DNA from: Paenibacillus tianmuensis
GTDB taxonomy: Bacteria; Bacillota; Bacilli; Paenibacillales; NBRC-103111
NCBI RefSeq assembly: GCF_900100345.1
Contig: NZ_FMTT01000002.1
Coordinates: forward strand, 62,001 to 126,000
Length of the DNA stretch: 64,000 nucleotides
Reading direction: 5' to 3'
In this document: one piece after another, positions 46,759 through 55,909 of the stretch
Layout: each line of letters begins with the position of its first letter
Numbering within the stretch: position 1 is the first letter of the stretch
Made by a program: the position numbers and the translations under genes
The notes under the pieces: generated by a model
What the model was told of the DNA's origin: nothing
Seen by the model: only the letters and a program-made list of their open reading frames with translations
Database searches by the model: none

Positions 46759-47892
46759 CTAGCTTCTTTCGTGCCAATAGCCCGTGATGCCTTTTTCCAT
46801 ACGAAGCAGCGCTTCGAGGTAGTAATAATCGCCCCAAATCATATAATCGTCCGGCGCCGATCCGCCGCGCACGCTGTATGAGCCGTGCTCCAGCAGCCCT
46901 TCCGCATCCGGCTGTCCGATCGTGGAATAATTCTCGACCAGCGATTTCATCGAGCGGTGCAGCCCGTCCTCCAGGAAGGCCCGGTCGGCATCCTCGGCGT
47001 TCAAATGAGACAGAAGCTCAACAAGTCCGGCTGATGCGATCGCGGACGCGGAGCTGTCGCGTTTCGTCTCCGGGGTGACTGGCGCATCAAAGTCCCAGTA
47101 CACCACATCGTCTTCCGGAAGCCGCTCAAGGAAATAACGCGCCATGCGGCGGGACGTTTCCAGATACAGCGGATTTTTCGTATACCGGTAAGACAAAGCG
47201 AACCCGTAAATGCCCCAAGCTTGTCCCCGGGTCCATGTAGAGGCATCGCGGTAGCCTTGATGCGTTCCCCCACGAAGCGACTCGCCCGTTTCTTGGTCGA
47301 AGTAGAACGTATGGAAAGACGAATCGTCCCCACGGACTAAGAAACGCCGCGATTTGTCGGCGTGCGTAACCGCTACGTCCAAGTACTCCTTGTTGCCCGT
47401 CTGCTCGTAAGCCCAGTACAGTAAAGGCAGGTTCATCATGCAGTCGATGATGATGCGACCACCGTTCTCCGGATCGCCTTCCAGTCCCCACGCTTGAATG
47501 TAACGGCCTTTCGGACGCCAACGCCGCATCATGACATCGGCCGCTTCCAGCGCCAGCTGCTTGGCAGCCGGGTCCCGCTCGATAATCCACTGTGCTTTGG
47601 CGGAAAGCGAGTACAAGAACCCGATATCGTGATGGTCCAGCACCCGATGGGCTTCAAGCCGTTTCTTGAAACTTTCGACCGTCCACACGGCCGCTTCACG
47701 GAACGCTTCGTCCTTGGTATGCTCATAGCAAAGCCACAGCATCCCGGACCAGAAGCCTTCCGTCCAATCGCAATTATCGTTTAAAATATATTTTCCGTTC
47801 TCGCTGACATGAGGAAACAAGCCGCTGAATTTACCGATGTTGGCTTTTGTTTTTTGAACCGCGTCTTCAATCGCCTTTTGCCACAAATTCAT
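46759..47892 (-). CDS. glycoside hydrolase family 88 (unsaturated glucuronyl hydrolase)
   Basis: This is a 377-residue intracellular enzyme that hydrolyses the unsaturated uronic acid left by polysaccharide lyases. GH88 features are LNDNCDWTEGFWSGMLWLCYE (catalytic Asp region), DHHDIGFLYSLSA with the general Asp, and DASTWTRGQAWGIYGFALSYRYT. No signal peptide is present. AAGGAG lies 10 nt before the ATG. It lies 60 nt downstream of the LacI-type regulator on the same strand and probably shares its control. Confidence 0.9.
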   Translation of the reverse strand: MNLWQKAIEDAVQKTKANIGKFSGLFPHVSENGKYILNDNCDWTEGFWSGMLWLCYEHTKDEAFREAAVWTVESFKKRLEAHRVLDHHDIGFLYSLSAKAQWIIERDPAAKQLALEAADVMMRRWRPKGRYIQAWGLEGDPENGGRIIIDCMMNLPLLYWAYEQTGNKEYLDVAVTHADKSRRFLVRGDDSSFHTFYFDQETGESLRGGTHQGYRDASTWTRGQAWGIYGFALSYRYTKNPLYLETSRRMARYFLERLPEDDVVYWDFDAPVTPETKRDSSASAIASAGLVELLSHLNAEDADRAFLEDGLHRSMKSLVENYSTIGQPDAEGLLEHGSYSVRGGSAPDDYMIWGDYYYLEALLRMEKGITGYWHERS

Positions 47893-47952
47893 AAGGATCA
47901 AGCTCCTTTTCTGGTTGTCGTTTATGTAGGGCCCGAAGGCCAATGCTGCTTG

Positions 47953-49017
47953 TCAGACGGACTGGGTGGACATGCGCGGGACAAGCTGCATCGGAACGCG
48001 AACCTCGTGCGCATCGGTAATCTCGACACGATCGGAAATTCCATCGATCCGCACCATCGTATCGATCTCCCCTAACTGCTCCAGCATTAAACGAATGGCC
48101 AGCCGGGCCTGCTTGTCGTAAGGAATGTTCATCGTCGTCATCGACGGATAGCAGACGGATGTGAACGGATCGTTATTGACCCCGACAATCTGCACGTCCT
48201 GCGGAACCTTGTATCCATGGCGCAGCACGGCAAACATGAACGCCAACGCCACATTATCGTCAAATCCCATAACTCCGATGGGCCGTACCCCGTCCGAAAA
48301 AGCGAGAACCTGTTCCACTGCTTCATCCATCATGAACCCGTCATCCAGCTCCACAATCGTGGACGGGATCGATTCTGGAAGCCGGTCCAGCCCATTGCGG
48401 AAACCGATCCGGCGCTGCAGGTCCGTTCCAAGCGATTTTGCTTTCGCTAAGTAAATCATCTTCCGGCTGCCGTGCTCGTACAAATGCCGTACGATCGTAT
48501 CACAGCCTCCCAGAAAATCGAGATTGACCGCGCCGACCGCGATGTCGCTCGGCCACCCCCAAGCGTTAAACAGGACCAGTGGGGTACCGTCGGATACGAT
48601 CTGTCTGGTGGCTTCCTGAGACATAGCCAACCCGTGGCAAAACAACCCGTCTACCCTGCGCTGCAGCAGCACGTCCAAGTGACGCTTCTCGATCTCCGGA
48701 TCGAAGCCCGCCGCCGAAAATACCGACAGATGGTACCCGTACTGGTGAGCGGTACGCTGCATCTCTTCGGCAAAACGCCCATAATACCCGCCGAAGCTCG
48801 GTACAAGCATCCCTAGCTCGTAGGACTTTTTGCTGCTGAGGCTGGCCGCCATCACATTGCGGCGGTAACCGAGAAGCTCCGCCGCCGCTTCCACCTTCCG
48901 AATTGTCTCGGCCGACATCGGGACATTCCGTCGGTTCAGCACATTCGACACCGTAGCAATCGATACGCCGGCCGCCTCTGCCAGATCCACGATCGTGATT
49001 TGGCGCTTTTTGCTCAT
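47953..49017 (-). CDS. LacI-family transcriptional regulator
   Basis: This is a 354-residue repressor. It has an N-terminal LacI helix-turn-helix (TIVDLAEAAGVSIATVSNVLNR, about 7-28) and hinge, then a periplasmic-binding-like sugar sensor. GGAG lies 8 nt before the ATG. A perfect 18-bp palindrome lies 26 nt upstream, as expected for autorepression. It likely responds to a uronic-acid-containing sugar that the adjacent GH88 enzyme handles. Confidence 0.9.
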   Translation of the reverse strand: MSKKRQITIVDLAEAAGVSIATVSNVLNRRNVPMSAETIRKVEAAAELLGYRRNVMAASLSSKKSYELGMLVPSFGGYYGRFAEEMQRTAHQYGYHLSVFSAAGFDPEIEKRHLDVLLQRRVDGLFCHGLAMSQEATRQIVSDGTPLVLFNAWGWPSDIAVGAVNLDFLGGCDTIVRHLYEHGSRKMIYLAKAKSLGTDLQRRIGFRNGLDRLPESIPSTIVELDDGFMMDEAVEQVLAFSDGVRPIGVMGFDDNVALAFMFAVLRHGYKVPQDVQIVGVNNDPFTSVCYPSMTTMNIPYDKQARLAIRLMLEQLGEIDTMVRIDGISDRVEITDAHEVRVPMQLVPRMSTQSV

Positions 49018-49042
49018 AACCGGCACTCCAATTCTTCAACAT

Positions 49043-49060
49043 AATTTAAACGTTTAAATT
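49043..49060. promoter_or_regulatory. 18-bp palindromic LacI-type operator
   Basis: AATTTAAACGTTTAAATT is a perfect palindrome with the central CG typical of LacI-family sites, 26 nt before the regulator start. A partial copy (TTTAAATTTTAAA) occurs near 49140. Confidence 0.75.
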
Positions 49061-49266
49061 AATGTCTATTTTACCTTCTATCCTACCGATTCGTCAACGG
49101 AATTTTATAGATAGCTTTGGCTTATTTTGTCAATAGACGATTTAAATTTTAAACCAATATAAAAAAAGTACTAAATATATGTTATCCTTTTTAGTAAACA
49201 ATTCCATGGTCAACCATTATTTAGTATTCATAATTTTGTTAAAAAGTACACAAAAGGAGAGCCTCC

Positions 49267-49668
49267 ATGAAATCGCCCATGTCGGTTATTCAAACTTTGC
49301 CAACAGGAGAAAACAGACTCGCCGTTATCGATCTCCACAGCGATGTTCTTTATACCGAAAAGGATAAGTCCGGAAGACTTATTTTCCATACCTTGCATGG
49401 AGAATACCGGGCTATCGCGGATTTGGACGATCTGGAAAATCATATCGAAGACTTCTGGCAGCTCGATGGCTCCAATGTCGTGAACATGTCCAAGGTCAAG
49501 GGAGTAGGACACCATTTGAAGGCCTACTTTGACGATTTCCCGACAGAGCAAAGCAAGTTCGCTTCCATCAGTTGGATGTTCATGCATCTGCTGCAAGACC
49601 TCGTTCACCAGCGCATCAACCATAACCGATGTCAATCGATCCCCGGAGCGCTGCCGAAGAAAGACTAG
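49267..49668 (+). CDS. stand-alone LytTR-like domain protein
   Basis: This 133-residue protein resembles a LytTR DNA-binding domain without a receiver: DVLYTEKDKSGRLIFHTLHGEYRAIADLDDLENHI followed by a SNVVNMSKVKGV segment where LytTR proteins have the conserved VN. AGGAG lies 7 nt before the ATG. It converges on the minus-strand agr-like cluster, which ends with a second LytTR-like gene 5 nt away, and may regulate it. Assignment rests on pattern only. Confidence 0.55.
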   Translation: MKSPMSVIQTLPTGENRLAVIDLHSDVLYTEKDKSGRLIFHTLHGEYRAIADLDDLENHIEDFWQLDGSNVVNMSKVKGVGHHLKAYFDDFPTEQSKFASISWMFMHLLQDLVHQRINHNRCQSIPGALPKKD

Positions 49669-49690
49669 CCTTTCAAGGTTGGTCTTTTTT
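49661..49690. terminator. bidirectional terminator between the two LytTR genes
   Basis: AAGACTAGCC pairs with GGTTGGTCTT (two G-T pairs) around TTTCAA and is followed by TTTT on the plus strand. It overlaps the ends of both convergent genes. Confidence 0.75.
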
Positions 49691-50014
49691 CTTGTTCAAA
49701 TGCTTTAACACTTTTTTCATATTGGGCTCAGAAACGGGAGCGAATTTTGTGTTCTCCGTCGTTTCTTCCTCAAAAAAAACCGCCTTACGAACGGCATGAT
49801 AACCTTCGATCCGGTCCATTCTTACGCTATAAGATCGATCCACCTTATCGAACGACAAATCTTGATACGCTTTGCTCAGTTGGTCGAGCGTCGTCGGAAC
49901 GATATATCGTTCAGTGCGGGTATGTACGCTGATGACATTATTATGAGTGGTGAAAAAAATGATCTCATCGTCGTCAAGTTCGTAACCCGAACCGTCCTCC
50001 CGAAGCACTCGCAT
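49673..50014 (-). CDS. second stand-alone LytTR-like regulator of the agr-like cluster
   Basis: This 113-residue protein has a LytTR-like core: DDDEIIFFTTHNNVISVHTRTERYIVPTTLDQLS followed by DKVDRSYSVRMDRIEGY. There is no receiver domain. A basic Lys-rich tail follows (NMKKVLKHLNKKK). It lies 18 nt downstream of the agrD-like peptide gene and is the last gene in the series receptor-agrB-agrD-LytTR. Confidence 0.6.
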   Translation of the reverse strand: MRVLREDGSGYELDDDEIIFFTTHNNVISVHTRTERYIVPTTLDQLSKAYQDLSFDKVDRSYSVRMDRIEGYHAVRKAVFFEEETTENTKFAPVSEPNMKKVLKHLNKKKDQP

Positions 50015-50032
50015 TGTAAATCCAACTCCAAA

Positions 50033-50164
50033 CTAATCCTTATTTTTGTCCATCAATTCTTTTGGGACTTTGGGACTGAAAAAAACAGGCTTCAAAGTAA
50101 CGGCGAAAAGCATAGCACAAGCGGATAATATAATGGAAACCCATTTGGCTATCAGTTTCTTCAT
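50033..50164 (-). CDS. agrD: AgrD-like cyclic autoinducer peptide precursor
   Basis: This 43-residue peptide is found directly after agrB with a 2-nt gap. It has an amphipathic basic leader (MKKLIAKWVSIILSACAMLF), a middle region, and the C-terminal recognition motif SPKVPKELMDKNKD, which contains VPKEL as in staphylococcal AgrD. GGAG precedes the ATG. The only Cys lies 13 residues before the expected cleavage region, so the ring-forming residue is uncertain (Thr or Ser lactone, or the Cys with a different cut). Confidence 0.75.
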   Translation of the reverse strand: MKKLIAKWVSIILSACAMLFAVTLKPVFFSPKVPKELMDKNKD

Positions 50165-50166
50165 AC

Positions 50167-50688
50167 TTATTTATCTCCTTTTAAAGGAATGAGGGTCAAA
50201 CACTGTATTAGAAAAGCGACCGCGGTAATCGAGGAGCATAATATTAAATTCGAGCTCACAATGCATATCGATATGATTTTAAATAAAGGTTTCAATTTAG
50301 GTTTGAAACCGGCCTCACTATCCACTTGAGGTGCAAACAACAACAACAATAAAATACAAATGAAAGTAAATATCAACATTTCTGACTTACTCAATACTGG
50401 AAGGTGCGGAATTGTTGAACACAATACAACGGTTGTCGTTATACATCCTAAACTGGATCGGAGGTGGATACCTCCTGAAAAAAATCTTAACAAAATAAAA
50501 GTAAATAAAGCCAAAGCCGTTTCACCGTATTTCCCCGCGCTATGTCCGATACCTAACGAGATAATAATAATCAATGAAATATTAATTAGAATACTTAAAG
50601 CGTACTCCATGACTTCAATGCTTGCGGTTTCCTCCGGATTGGCATTTTTTAGCCAAGCTGCGATGGCTCGTGACGGCCGTTTAATCAT
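50167..50688 (-). CDS. agrB: AgrB-like peptide-processing membrane protease
   Basis: This is a 173-residue membrane protease that cuts and cyclises AgrD. The catalytic His and Cys are in RFFSGGIHLRSSLGC near residues 75-89 (GGxH then Cys six residues on). Six hydrophobic segments follow the family pattern. The start overlaps the receptor gene end by 8 nt. It is followed after 2 nt by the agrD-like gene. Confidence 0.85.
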   Translation of the reverse strand: MIKRPSRAIAAWLKNANPEETASIEVMEYALSILINISLIIIISLGIGHSAGKYGETALALFTFILLRFFSGGIHLRSSLGCITTTVVLCSTIPHLPVLSKSEMLIFTFICILLLLLFAPQVDSEAGFKPKLKPLFKIISICIVSSNLILCSSITAVAFLIQCLTLIPLKGDK

Positions 50689-51331
50689 CGGAGCGATCCT
50701 TTTTGTATGCAAAATATAATATGAAGTACATGATAGAAACTAAAGCAAAAGGCAAATAAAAAAGATGAATAATTTGATTCGTTAGATATAGGAGAGACAT
50801 CACGGAAACAGATAATAAACTTAAGCCAAGAAACGCAATATTAATTTTATTCATCTTAACTACTTCATATTGGGAGTGGGGAACAAAGTCGAATCCCTTG
50901 CGGTTTCTCTTGATCCACAAACCCAATAAGAAAGCGGTAGATGCCGTGATAATTTGCAGCAAGTACGTTCCGATGGCGCTGGGGATCGGTATACGCGAGT
51001 CAAAAAGACCGATTCCATTTAAAAGAAAATAATATGTAATTTGCAATATAACATAGCCGACATAAACCGTACATGTCATAATGGCCGCATAGAAAAAATG
51101 CGTTTTAAATAACAGCCAGACAAACATAAACATAAGAAAAATTTGCACGAGAACATCTATAGATTGAATCTCATATACATTTCGATTTGTATACGAAATA
51201 AACGAGGCGACCGTGCTCGCAAATATAATCGAAACCGGGTACATATCGAACTTAAACAAACGGAACATCAAATAATACATCACCGAGGTTTCCAATATCG
51301 AAAAGACCATGAATAATATAAAATCGACCAA
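50681..51331 (-). CDS. AgrC-like membrane protein lacking a kinase domain
   Basis: This is a 216-residue integral membrane protein with six or seven hydrophobic helices, like the sensor half of AgrC-type receptors (FSILETSVMYYLMFRLF, VQIFLMFMFVWLLF, IPSAIGTYLLQIITASTAFLLG). It ends right after the last helix with the charged AYKKDRSDD and has no histidine kinase or ATPase domain. It is the first gene of the agr-like cluster. It may be a receptor that signals to LytTR proteins in another way, or a transporter; both are inference. Confidence 0.65.
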   Translation of the reverse strand: MVDFILFMVFSILETSVMYYLMFRLFKFDMYPVSIIFASTVASFISYTNRNVYEIQSIDVLVQIFLMFMFVWLLFKTHFFYAAIMTCTVYVGYVILQITYYFLLNGIGLFDSRIPIPSAIGTYLLQIITASTAFLLGLWIKRNRKGFDFVPHSQYEVVKMNKINIAFLGLSLLSVSVMSLLYLTNQIIHLFYLPFALVSIMYFILYFAYKKDRSDD

Positions 51332-51462
51332 TGCAACCGCACTCCCACAATCGCTATCTTAACATATTTTCCCGATTATACCTTGTCTTAATATACTTCC
51401 ATTTACAAATTTCGACAAGGTCATAAATTGGAAGAGGTGATCTAAAATGCCTATTCCCAAAC

Positions 51463-51501
51463 AAAAAAATTCTCCCCTGCGATCACAGCAAGGGAGAATT
51501 T
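51463..51501 (-). terminator. terminator of the sdhCAB operon
   Basis: On the minus strand AAATTCTCCCTTGC pairs with GCAGGGGAGAATTT (one G-T pair), followed by TTTTG. It lies 14 nt past sdhB. Confidence 0.85.
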
Positions 51502-51515
51502 TACGATTAGTATGA

Positions 51516-52283
51516 TTACACGCTTAACCATTTCTTGAACAAATGCTTCGTCGTATCGAGGTTCATCGCCGCGATCGATGTCGTGAGCGGGATGCCTTTC
51601 GGGCAGGAACGCACGCAGTTCTGCGAGTTGCCGCAGCCTTCGATGCCGCCGTCTTCCATCAAAGCTTCCAGACGCTCGTGAGCGTTCATCTCGCCCGTCG
51701 GATGCGCGTTAAACAAACGCACCTGCGAGACGGCCGCCGGACCGATAAACGTCGTTTTATCGTTCACGTTCGGACAGGACTCGAGACACACGCCGCAGGT
51801 CATGCATTTGGACAGCTCATAGGCCCATTGGCGCTTGGATTCGGCCATCCGTGGTCCCGGACCGAGATCATACGTGCCATCGATCGGAATCCATGCTTTA
51901 ACCTTCTTCAGAGCAGCAAACATGCGCTCGCGGTTAATGACCAAGTCGCGGACAACCGGGAATGTCGACATCGGCGCGATGCGAATCGGCTGCTCCAACT
52001 TGTCGACGAGCGCGGAGCAAGCTTGCCGCGGCTTGCCGTTAATGACCATCGAGCAAGCGCCGCACACTTCTTCCAGACAGTTCGATTCCCAGCAGACCGG
52101 TGTTGTCTTATTGCCGCTGGCGTTCACAGGGTTCCGCTGAATCTCCATCAACGCGCTGATCACGTTCATATTCGGACGGTAAGGAACCTCGAACTCTTCC
52201 GTGTACGATTTGCCTTCTGCCGAATCCTGACGCGTTACGATGAACTTGACCTTTTTGTTCGCTGCTGCAGTTGCTTCGGCCAT
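51516..52283 (-). CDS. sdhB: succinate dehydrogenase iron-sulfur subunit
   Basis: This is a 255-residue electron-transfer subunit. The 2Fe-2S site is CWESNCLEEVCGACSMVI, and the two further clusters are bound by CMTCGVCLESCPNV and CVRSCPKGIPL. GGGAGG precedes the ATG. It is the third gene of sdhCAB, 2 nt after sdhA. Confidence 0.95.
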   Translation of the reverse strand: MAEATAAANKKVKFIVTRQDSAEGKSYTEEFEVPYRPNMNVISALMEIQRNPVNASGNKTTPVCWESNCLEEVCGACSMVINGKPRQACSALVDKLEQPIRIAPMSTFPVVRDLVINRERMFAALKKVKAWIPIDGTYDLGPGPRMAESKRQWAYELSKCMTCGVCLESCPNVNDKTTFIGPAAVSQVRLFNAHPTGEMNAHERLEALMEDGGIEGCGNSQNCVRSCPKGIPLTTSIAAMNLDTTKHLFKKWLSV

Positions 52284-52285
52284 GA

Positions 52286-54046
52286 TTAATGACCTCCCTT
52301 CTTCTTGTCGGTCGTGTAGTCACGTTTTCTCGGTTCGATCAGCGATACGTCGACTTCTTCCCATTCGATTTTCGGACCGTCCGGCGTCCATTTGGCCTTC
52401 GTCGTCTTCAGGAACTTCTCGTCGTTACGGTCCGGGAACTCCGGCTTGTAGTGCGCGCCGCGGCTTTCGTCGCGAAGCAAAGCGCCAAGCGTCATCGCGT
52501 GGGACAGCTCAAGCATGTTCCACAGCTGGCGGGTGAATGCCACACCCGGGTTGTTGAAACGGGCCGAGTCGTTGATATTGATGTTTTTGTAGCGCTGCTT
52601 CAGCTCGTTGATTTTGTCGAGCGTTTGTTGGAGCTGTTTGTTGTAGCGGACGACGGTCATATTGTTCGTCATCCACTCGCCCAGCTCTTTGTGGAGCACG
52701 TAAGCATTCTCGGTGCCGTTCATTTTCAAGATGCTTTCGTATTGGTCCGTGTGCTGTTTTTGAGAACGATCGTAAACCGTCGACGAAACGTCTTCGGCAT
52801 GCTTATCCAAGCCTTTGATATATTCAATGGCCTTCGGACCGGTGATCATGCCGCCGTAGATCGCGGAAAGCAGCGAGTTCGCACCCAAACGGTTGGCGCC
52901 ATGGTACTGGTACTCGCTCTCGCCACAGGCGAACAGCCCCGGAATATTCGTCATTTGGTTATAGTCGACCCACATGCCGCCCATCGAGTAATGCACGGCA
53001 GGGAAAATCTTCATCGGAATTTTGCGCGGATCGTCGCCCATGAATTTCTCATAGATTTCAATGATCCCGCCGAGCTTCACGTCGAGCTCCTTTGGATCTT
53101 TGTGCGACAGGTCGAGATACACCATGTTCTCGCCGTTCACGCCGAGCTTCATATCGACGCAGACAGAGAAAATTTCCCGTGTCGCGATATCGCGCGGTAC
53201 CAAGTTTCCATAAGCCGGATATTTTTCTTCAAGGAAGTACCACGGCTTGCCGTCTTTATATGTCCATACGCGTCCGCCTTCGCCCCGCGCGGATTCGGAC
53301 ATGAGACGAAGCTTGTCGTCGCCCGGAATCGCCGTCGGGTGAATCTGAATGAACTCGCCGTTCGCGTAATAAACGCCTTGTTGATATACCGCACTGGCCG
53401 CCGTACCCGTGTTGATAACCGAGTTCGTCGTTTTACCGAAGATAATTCCCGGGCCGCCTGTCGCCAAAATAACCGCATCAGCCTTGAACGTGTTGACTTC
53501 CATGCTGCGCAGGTCTTGTCCGGCAATGCCGCGGCATACGCCGTCGTCGTCCAGCACCGCGCCCATGAACTCCCAATGCTCGTATTTTTTCACCAGACCG
53601 GCGGTTTCCCAGCGGCGTACCTGCTCGTCAAGCGCATACAGCAGCTGTTGGCCTGTCGTCGCTCCGGCAAACGCCGTACGGTGATACTTCGTTCCTCCGA
53701 AACGGCGGAAATCGAGAAGTCCTTCCGGCGTACGGTTGAACATAACGCCCATCCGATCCATCAAGTGGATGATGCCCGGCGCCGCTTCGCACATTGCTTT
53801 AACCGGCGGCTGGTTGGCGAGGAAGTCTCCGCCGTATACTGTATCGTCAAAGTGTTCCCACGGGGAGTCGCCTTCCCCCTTCGTATTCACCGCTCCGTTG
53901 ATGCCGCCCTGCGCACACACGGAGTGGGAACGTTTAACCGGCACCAAGGAGAACAGGTCGACGTGAACTCCGGCCTCTGCCGCTTTGATGGTGGCCATCA
54001 AGCCGGCCAAGCCTCCACCGACTACGATGATTTTTGAATTCGCCAT
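52286..54046 (-). CDS. sdhA: succinate dehydrogenase flavoprotein subunit
   Basis: This 586-residue subunit has the FAD site IIVVGGGLAGLMATIKAAEAG at the start and the covalent FAD His in RSHSVCAQGGINGAV. The catalytic region SMGGMWVDYNQMTNIPGLFACGE is present. It is 15 nt after sdhC. All features of a functional enzyme are intact. Confidence 0.96.
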   Translation of the reverse strand: MANSKIIVVGGGLAGLMATIKAAEAGVHVDLFSLVPVKRSHSVCAQGGINGAVNTKGEGDSPWEHFDDTVYGGDFLANQPPVKAMCEAAPGIIHLMDRMGVMFNRTPEGLLDFRRFGGTKYHRTAFAGATTGQQLLYALDEQVRRWETAGLVKKYEHWEFMGAVLDDDGVCRGIAGQDLRSMEVNTFKADAVILATGGPGIIFGKTTNSVINTGTAASAVYQQGVYYANGEFIQIHPTAIPGDDKLRLMSESARGEGGRVWTYKDGKPWYFLEEKYPAYGNLVPRDIATREIFSVCVDMKLGVNGENMVYLDLSHKDPKELDVKLGGIIEIYEKFMGDDPRKIPMKIFPAVHYSMGGMWVDYNQMTNIPGLFACGESEYQYHGANRLGANSLLSAIYGGMITGPKAIEYIKGLDKHAEDVSSTVYDRSQKQHTDQYESILKMNGTENAYVLHKELGEWMTNNMTVVRYNKQLQQTLDKINELKQRYKNININDSARFNNPGVAFTRQLWNMLELSHAMTLGALLRDESRGAHYKPEFPDRNDEKFLKTTKAKWTPDGPKIEWEEVDVSLIEPRKRDYTTDKKKGGH

Positions 54047-54061
54047 GATCGTCCCTCCCCC

Positions 54062-54718
54062 TTAACCTTTCACCGTTTTCGGCAGCTGACTGAAATCCGG
54101 ATTCATAAATGCTGTCAAAGACAAAATAAACATGATGGACATCACCACGAACACGCCCATCCATACATAAGTCGAAACTTGCTGCGCGCGCGGCCCCACG
54201 GTAATCCCCCAGCTGACGAGGAAAGACCACATGCCGTTGCTGAAGTGGAACACGGCCGCAATGATGCCAATACAGTACATAATGAAGTAAATGGTGTTGG
54301 TAGCGATCCCATGCATGTGCACGCCAATCGCCGCTTGCTCCACGTTGCCGAATGTGATCTGCAGGCGAGTTTGGAAGAAGTGAAACGCCACGAACAAGAA
54401 CGTAATAACGCCTGTTACACGCTGCAGGAAAAACATCTGGTTGCGGAAGTAGCCGTAGTTGGATACGTTGTTGCGCGCCGTATATGCGACGTACAAGCCG
54501 TAGATCGCGTGATAAGCGAGCGGAATCCAGATGCCGAAAATTTCCAGCAAGTACATCAGCGGCAGGTCATGCAGCCAGAACACCTGATCCAAAAAAGCCG
54601 CATGTCCGCCGCTGAACGCCTTGTAGTTCGTCAGCAGGTGCTCGACCAGGAAGAAGCCGACCGGAATGACACCAAGCAATGAATGCAGCTTCCGTGAAAA
54701 GTAAGAATTTTTAAACAT
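54062..54718 (-). CDS. sdhC: succinate dehydrogenase cytochrome b558 subunit
   Basis: This is a 218-residue membrane anchor with five helices and haem-ligand His residues (LHSLLGVIPVGFFLVEHLL, LAYHAIYGLYVAY, HMHGIATN), matching the Bacillus single-anchor type. The ATG giving MFKNSYFSRKLHSL fits homologues; longer in-frame starts exist upstream but lie in the leader. Confidence 0.92.
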   Translation of the reverse strand: MFKNSYFSRKLHSLLGVIPVGFFLVEHLLTNYKAFSGGHAAFLDQVFWLHDLPLMYLLEIFGIWIPLAYHAIYGLYVAYTARNNVSNYGYFRNQMFFLQRVTGVITFLFVAFHFFQTRLQITFGNVEQAAIGVHMHGIATNTIYFIMYCIGIIAAVFHFSNGMWSFLVSWGITVGPRAQQVSTYVWMGVFVVMSIMFILSLTAFMNPDFSQLPKTVKG

Positions 54719-54980
54719 TGAAACTCGTTCCCCCCTCAAATTAAGGCTTGTCACCGCTTCGTCAAAACCATTTACCATTGTACTCCCGCGTACTGGGAGC
54801 GTCAACAAAAAACGCTATGCCTATTTTCCATGTTCCGACAAGCTTTTATACCGTTTGCGGCAAAAAATGTGAACAAGAAGTGACATATTCCATACTACTC
54901 CTGAATCGCTTATAATGGAAGTGCTTATTTTTTATATATGCTTATAACTTATTAACATATGAAAAGGAGGGATACCCGCT

Positions 54981-55889
54981 ATGGAGCTTATCGACGTATT
55001 TGCCACTGTCGTCGAGCAGCAGAGCTTGAACAAAGCCTCGCAGCTGCTCAACGTTTCCCAGCCCGCGCTGTCTCGTAAAATTATGCGGCTGGAGGAGGAT
55101 CTCGGCATTCAGCTCTTCGTCCGCAAAGGCAAACGACTGGAACTGACCCGTGCCGGCGAGGTATGCTACGAGTTCGCCCTGGAGCAAAAGCGGCTGGAAC
55201 GCCGGCTGCACGAGAAGCTGCAGGCGTTCAAAACAAACGTCAAACCCGCGAGCATCGTCATCGGAGCAAGCCTGACGACGCTCCAGTCGACGCTGCCCGA
55301 CCTGATTACGATTTATACCCGCGAATATCCGAATACGGACATCAAGGCCGTTACCGGCAAAACGCACGAGATCGTGCCGCTCATCAAAGAGAAACGCGTG
55401 GACATCGGTCTCGTCGCCTCCATGATCGAAGATCCGTCCATCGTCTGCGTGCCCTTATTCGATGACCCGCTCTGTCTTGTACTACCCGAAGGGCATTCGT
55501 TCGCAGACAAGGAGGAGCTTAATATTCAAGATCTGCATGAGCTGCCGATGATCTTGTTTTCGCGGGGCACATGGTACCGCGTCTTGATGGACGAGATGTT
55601 TCACCGCTGCGGGGTACACCCTGACGTCAAAATGGAGATCGACTCGTTCGAAGCGATTACCCGGCTTGTATCCACCTGCAAAACGGCAACACTCTTGCCC
55701 GAATCGTATTTGCGCCGCAATCTGATCGAAGACAACGAACTGACCGTGCGCTTCATCCCCGATCTGGAACAGACGAAAAGAACGACCTCGCTGTTGTTCA
55801 CGGAGGAAGCCGTTCTTGAACCGTCTATCCGCCGCTTCATCGATCAAGCGGTTCGGCATTACCATACGTCGGACGAATACACGTTATAG
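54981..55889 (+). CDS. LysR-family transcriptional regulator
   Basis: This is a 302-residue regulator with the typical N-terminal helix-turn-helix (SLNKASQLLNVSQPALSRKI, about 16-35) and a C-terminal substrate-binding fold. AAAAGGAGG lies upstream of the ATG with a 10-nt spacer. It is divergent from sdhCAB across a 262-nt gap that includes the leader of sdhC. Its target is not determined. Confidence 0.88.
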   Translation: MELIDVFATVVEQQSLNKASQLLNVSQPALSRKIMRLEEDLGIQLFVRKGKRLELTRAGEVCYEFALEQKRLERRLHEKLQAFKTNVKPASIVIGASLTTLQSTLPDLITIYTREYPNTDIKAVTGKTHEIVPLIKEKRVDIGLVASMIEDPSIVCVPLFDDPLCLVLPEGHSFADKEELNIQDLHELPMILFSRGTWYRVLMDEMFHRCGVHPDVKMEIDSFEAITRLVSTCKTATLLPESYLRRNLIEDNELTVRFIPDLEQTKRTTSLLFTEEAVLEPSIRRFIDQAVRHYHTSDEYTL

Positions 55890-55909
55890 AAAGCCGGGGA
55901 GACGAAGCG

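Noticed and set aside
52289-54037. 582-codon plus-strand open frame opposite sdhA
   Set aside because: It mirrors sdhA exactly and lacks a credible start and protein motifs; it is a GC-bias artefact.
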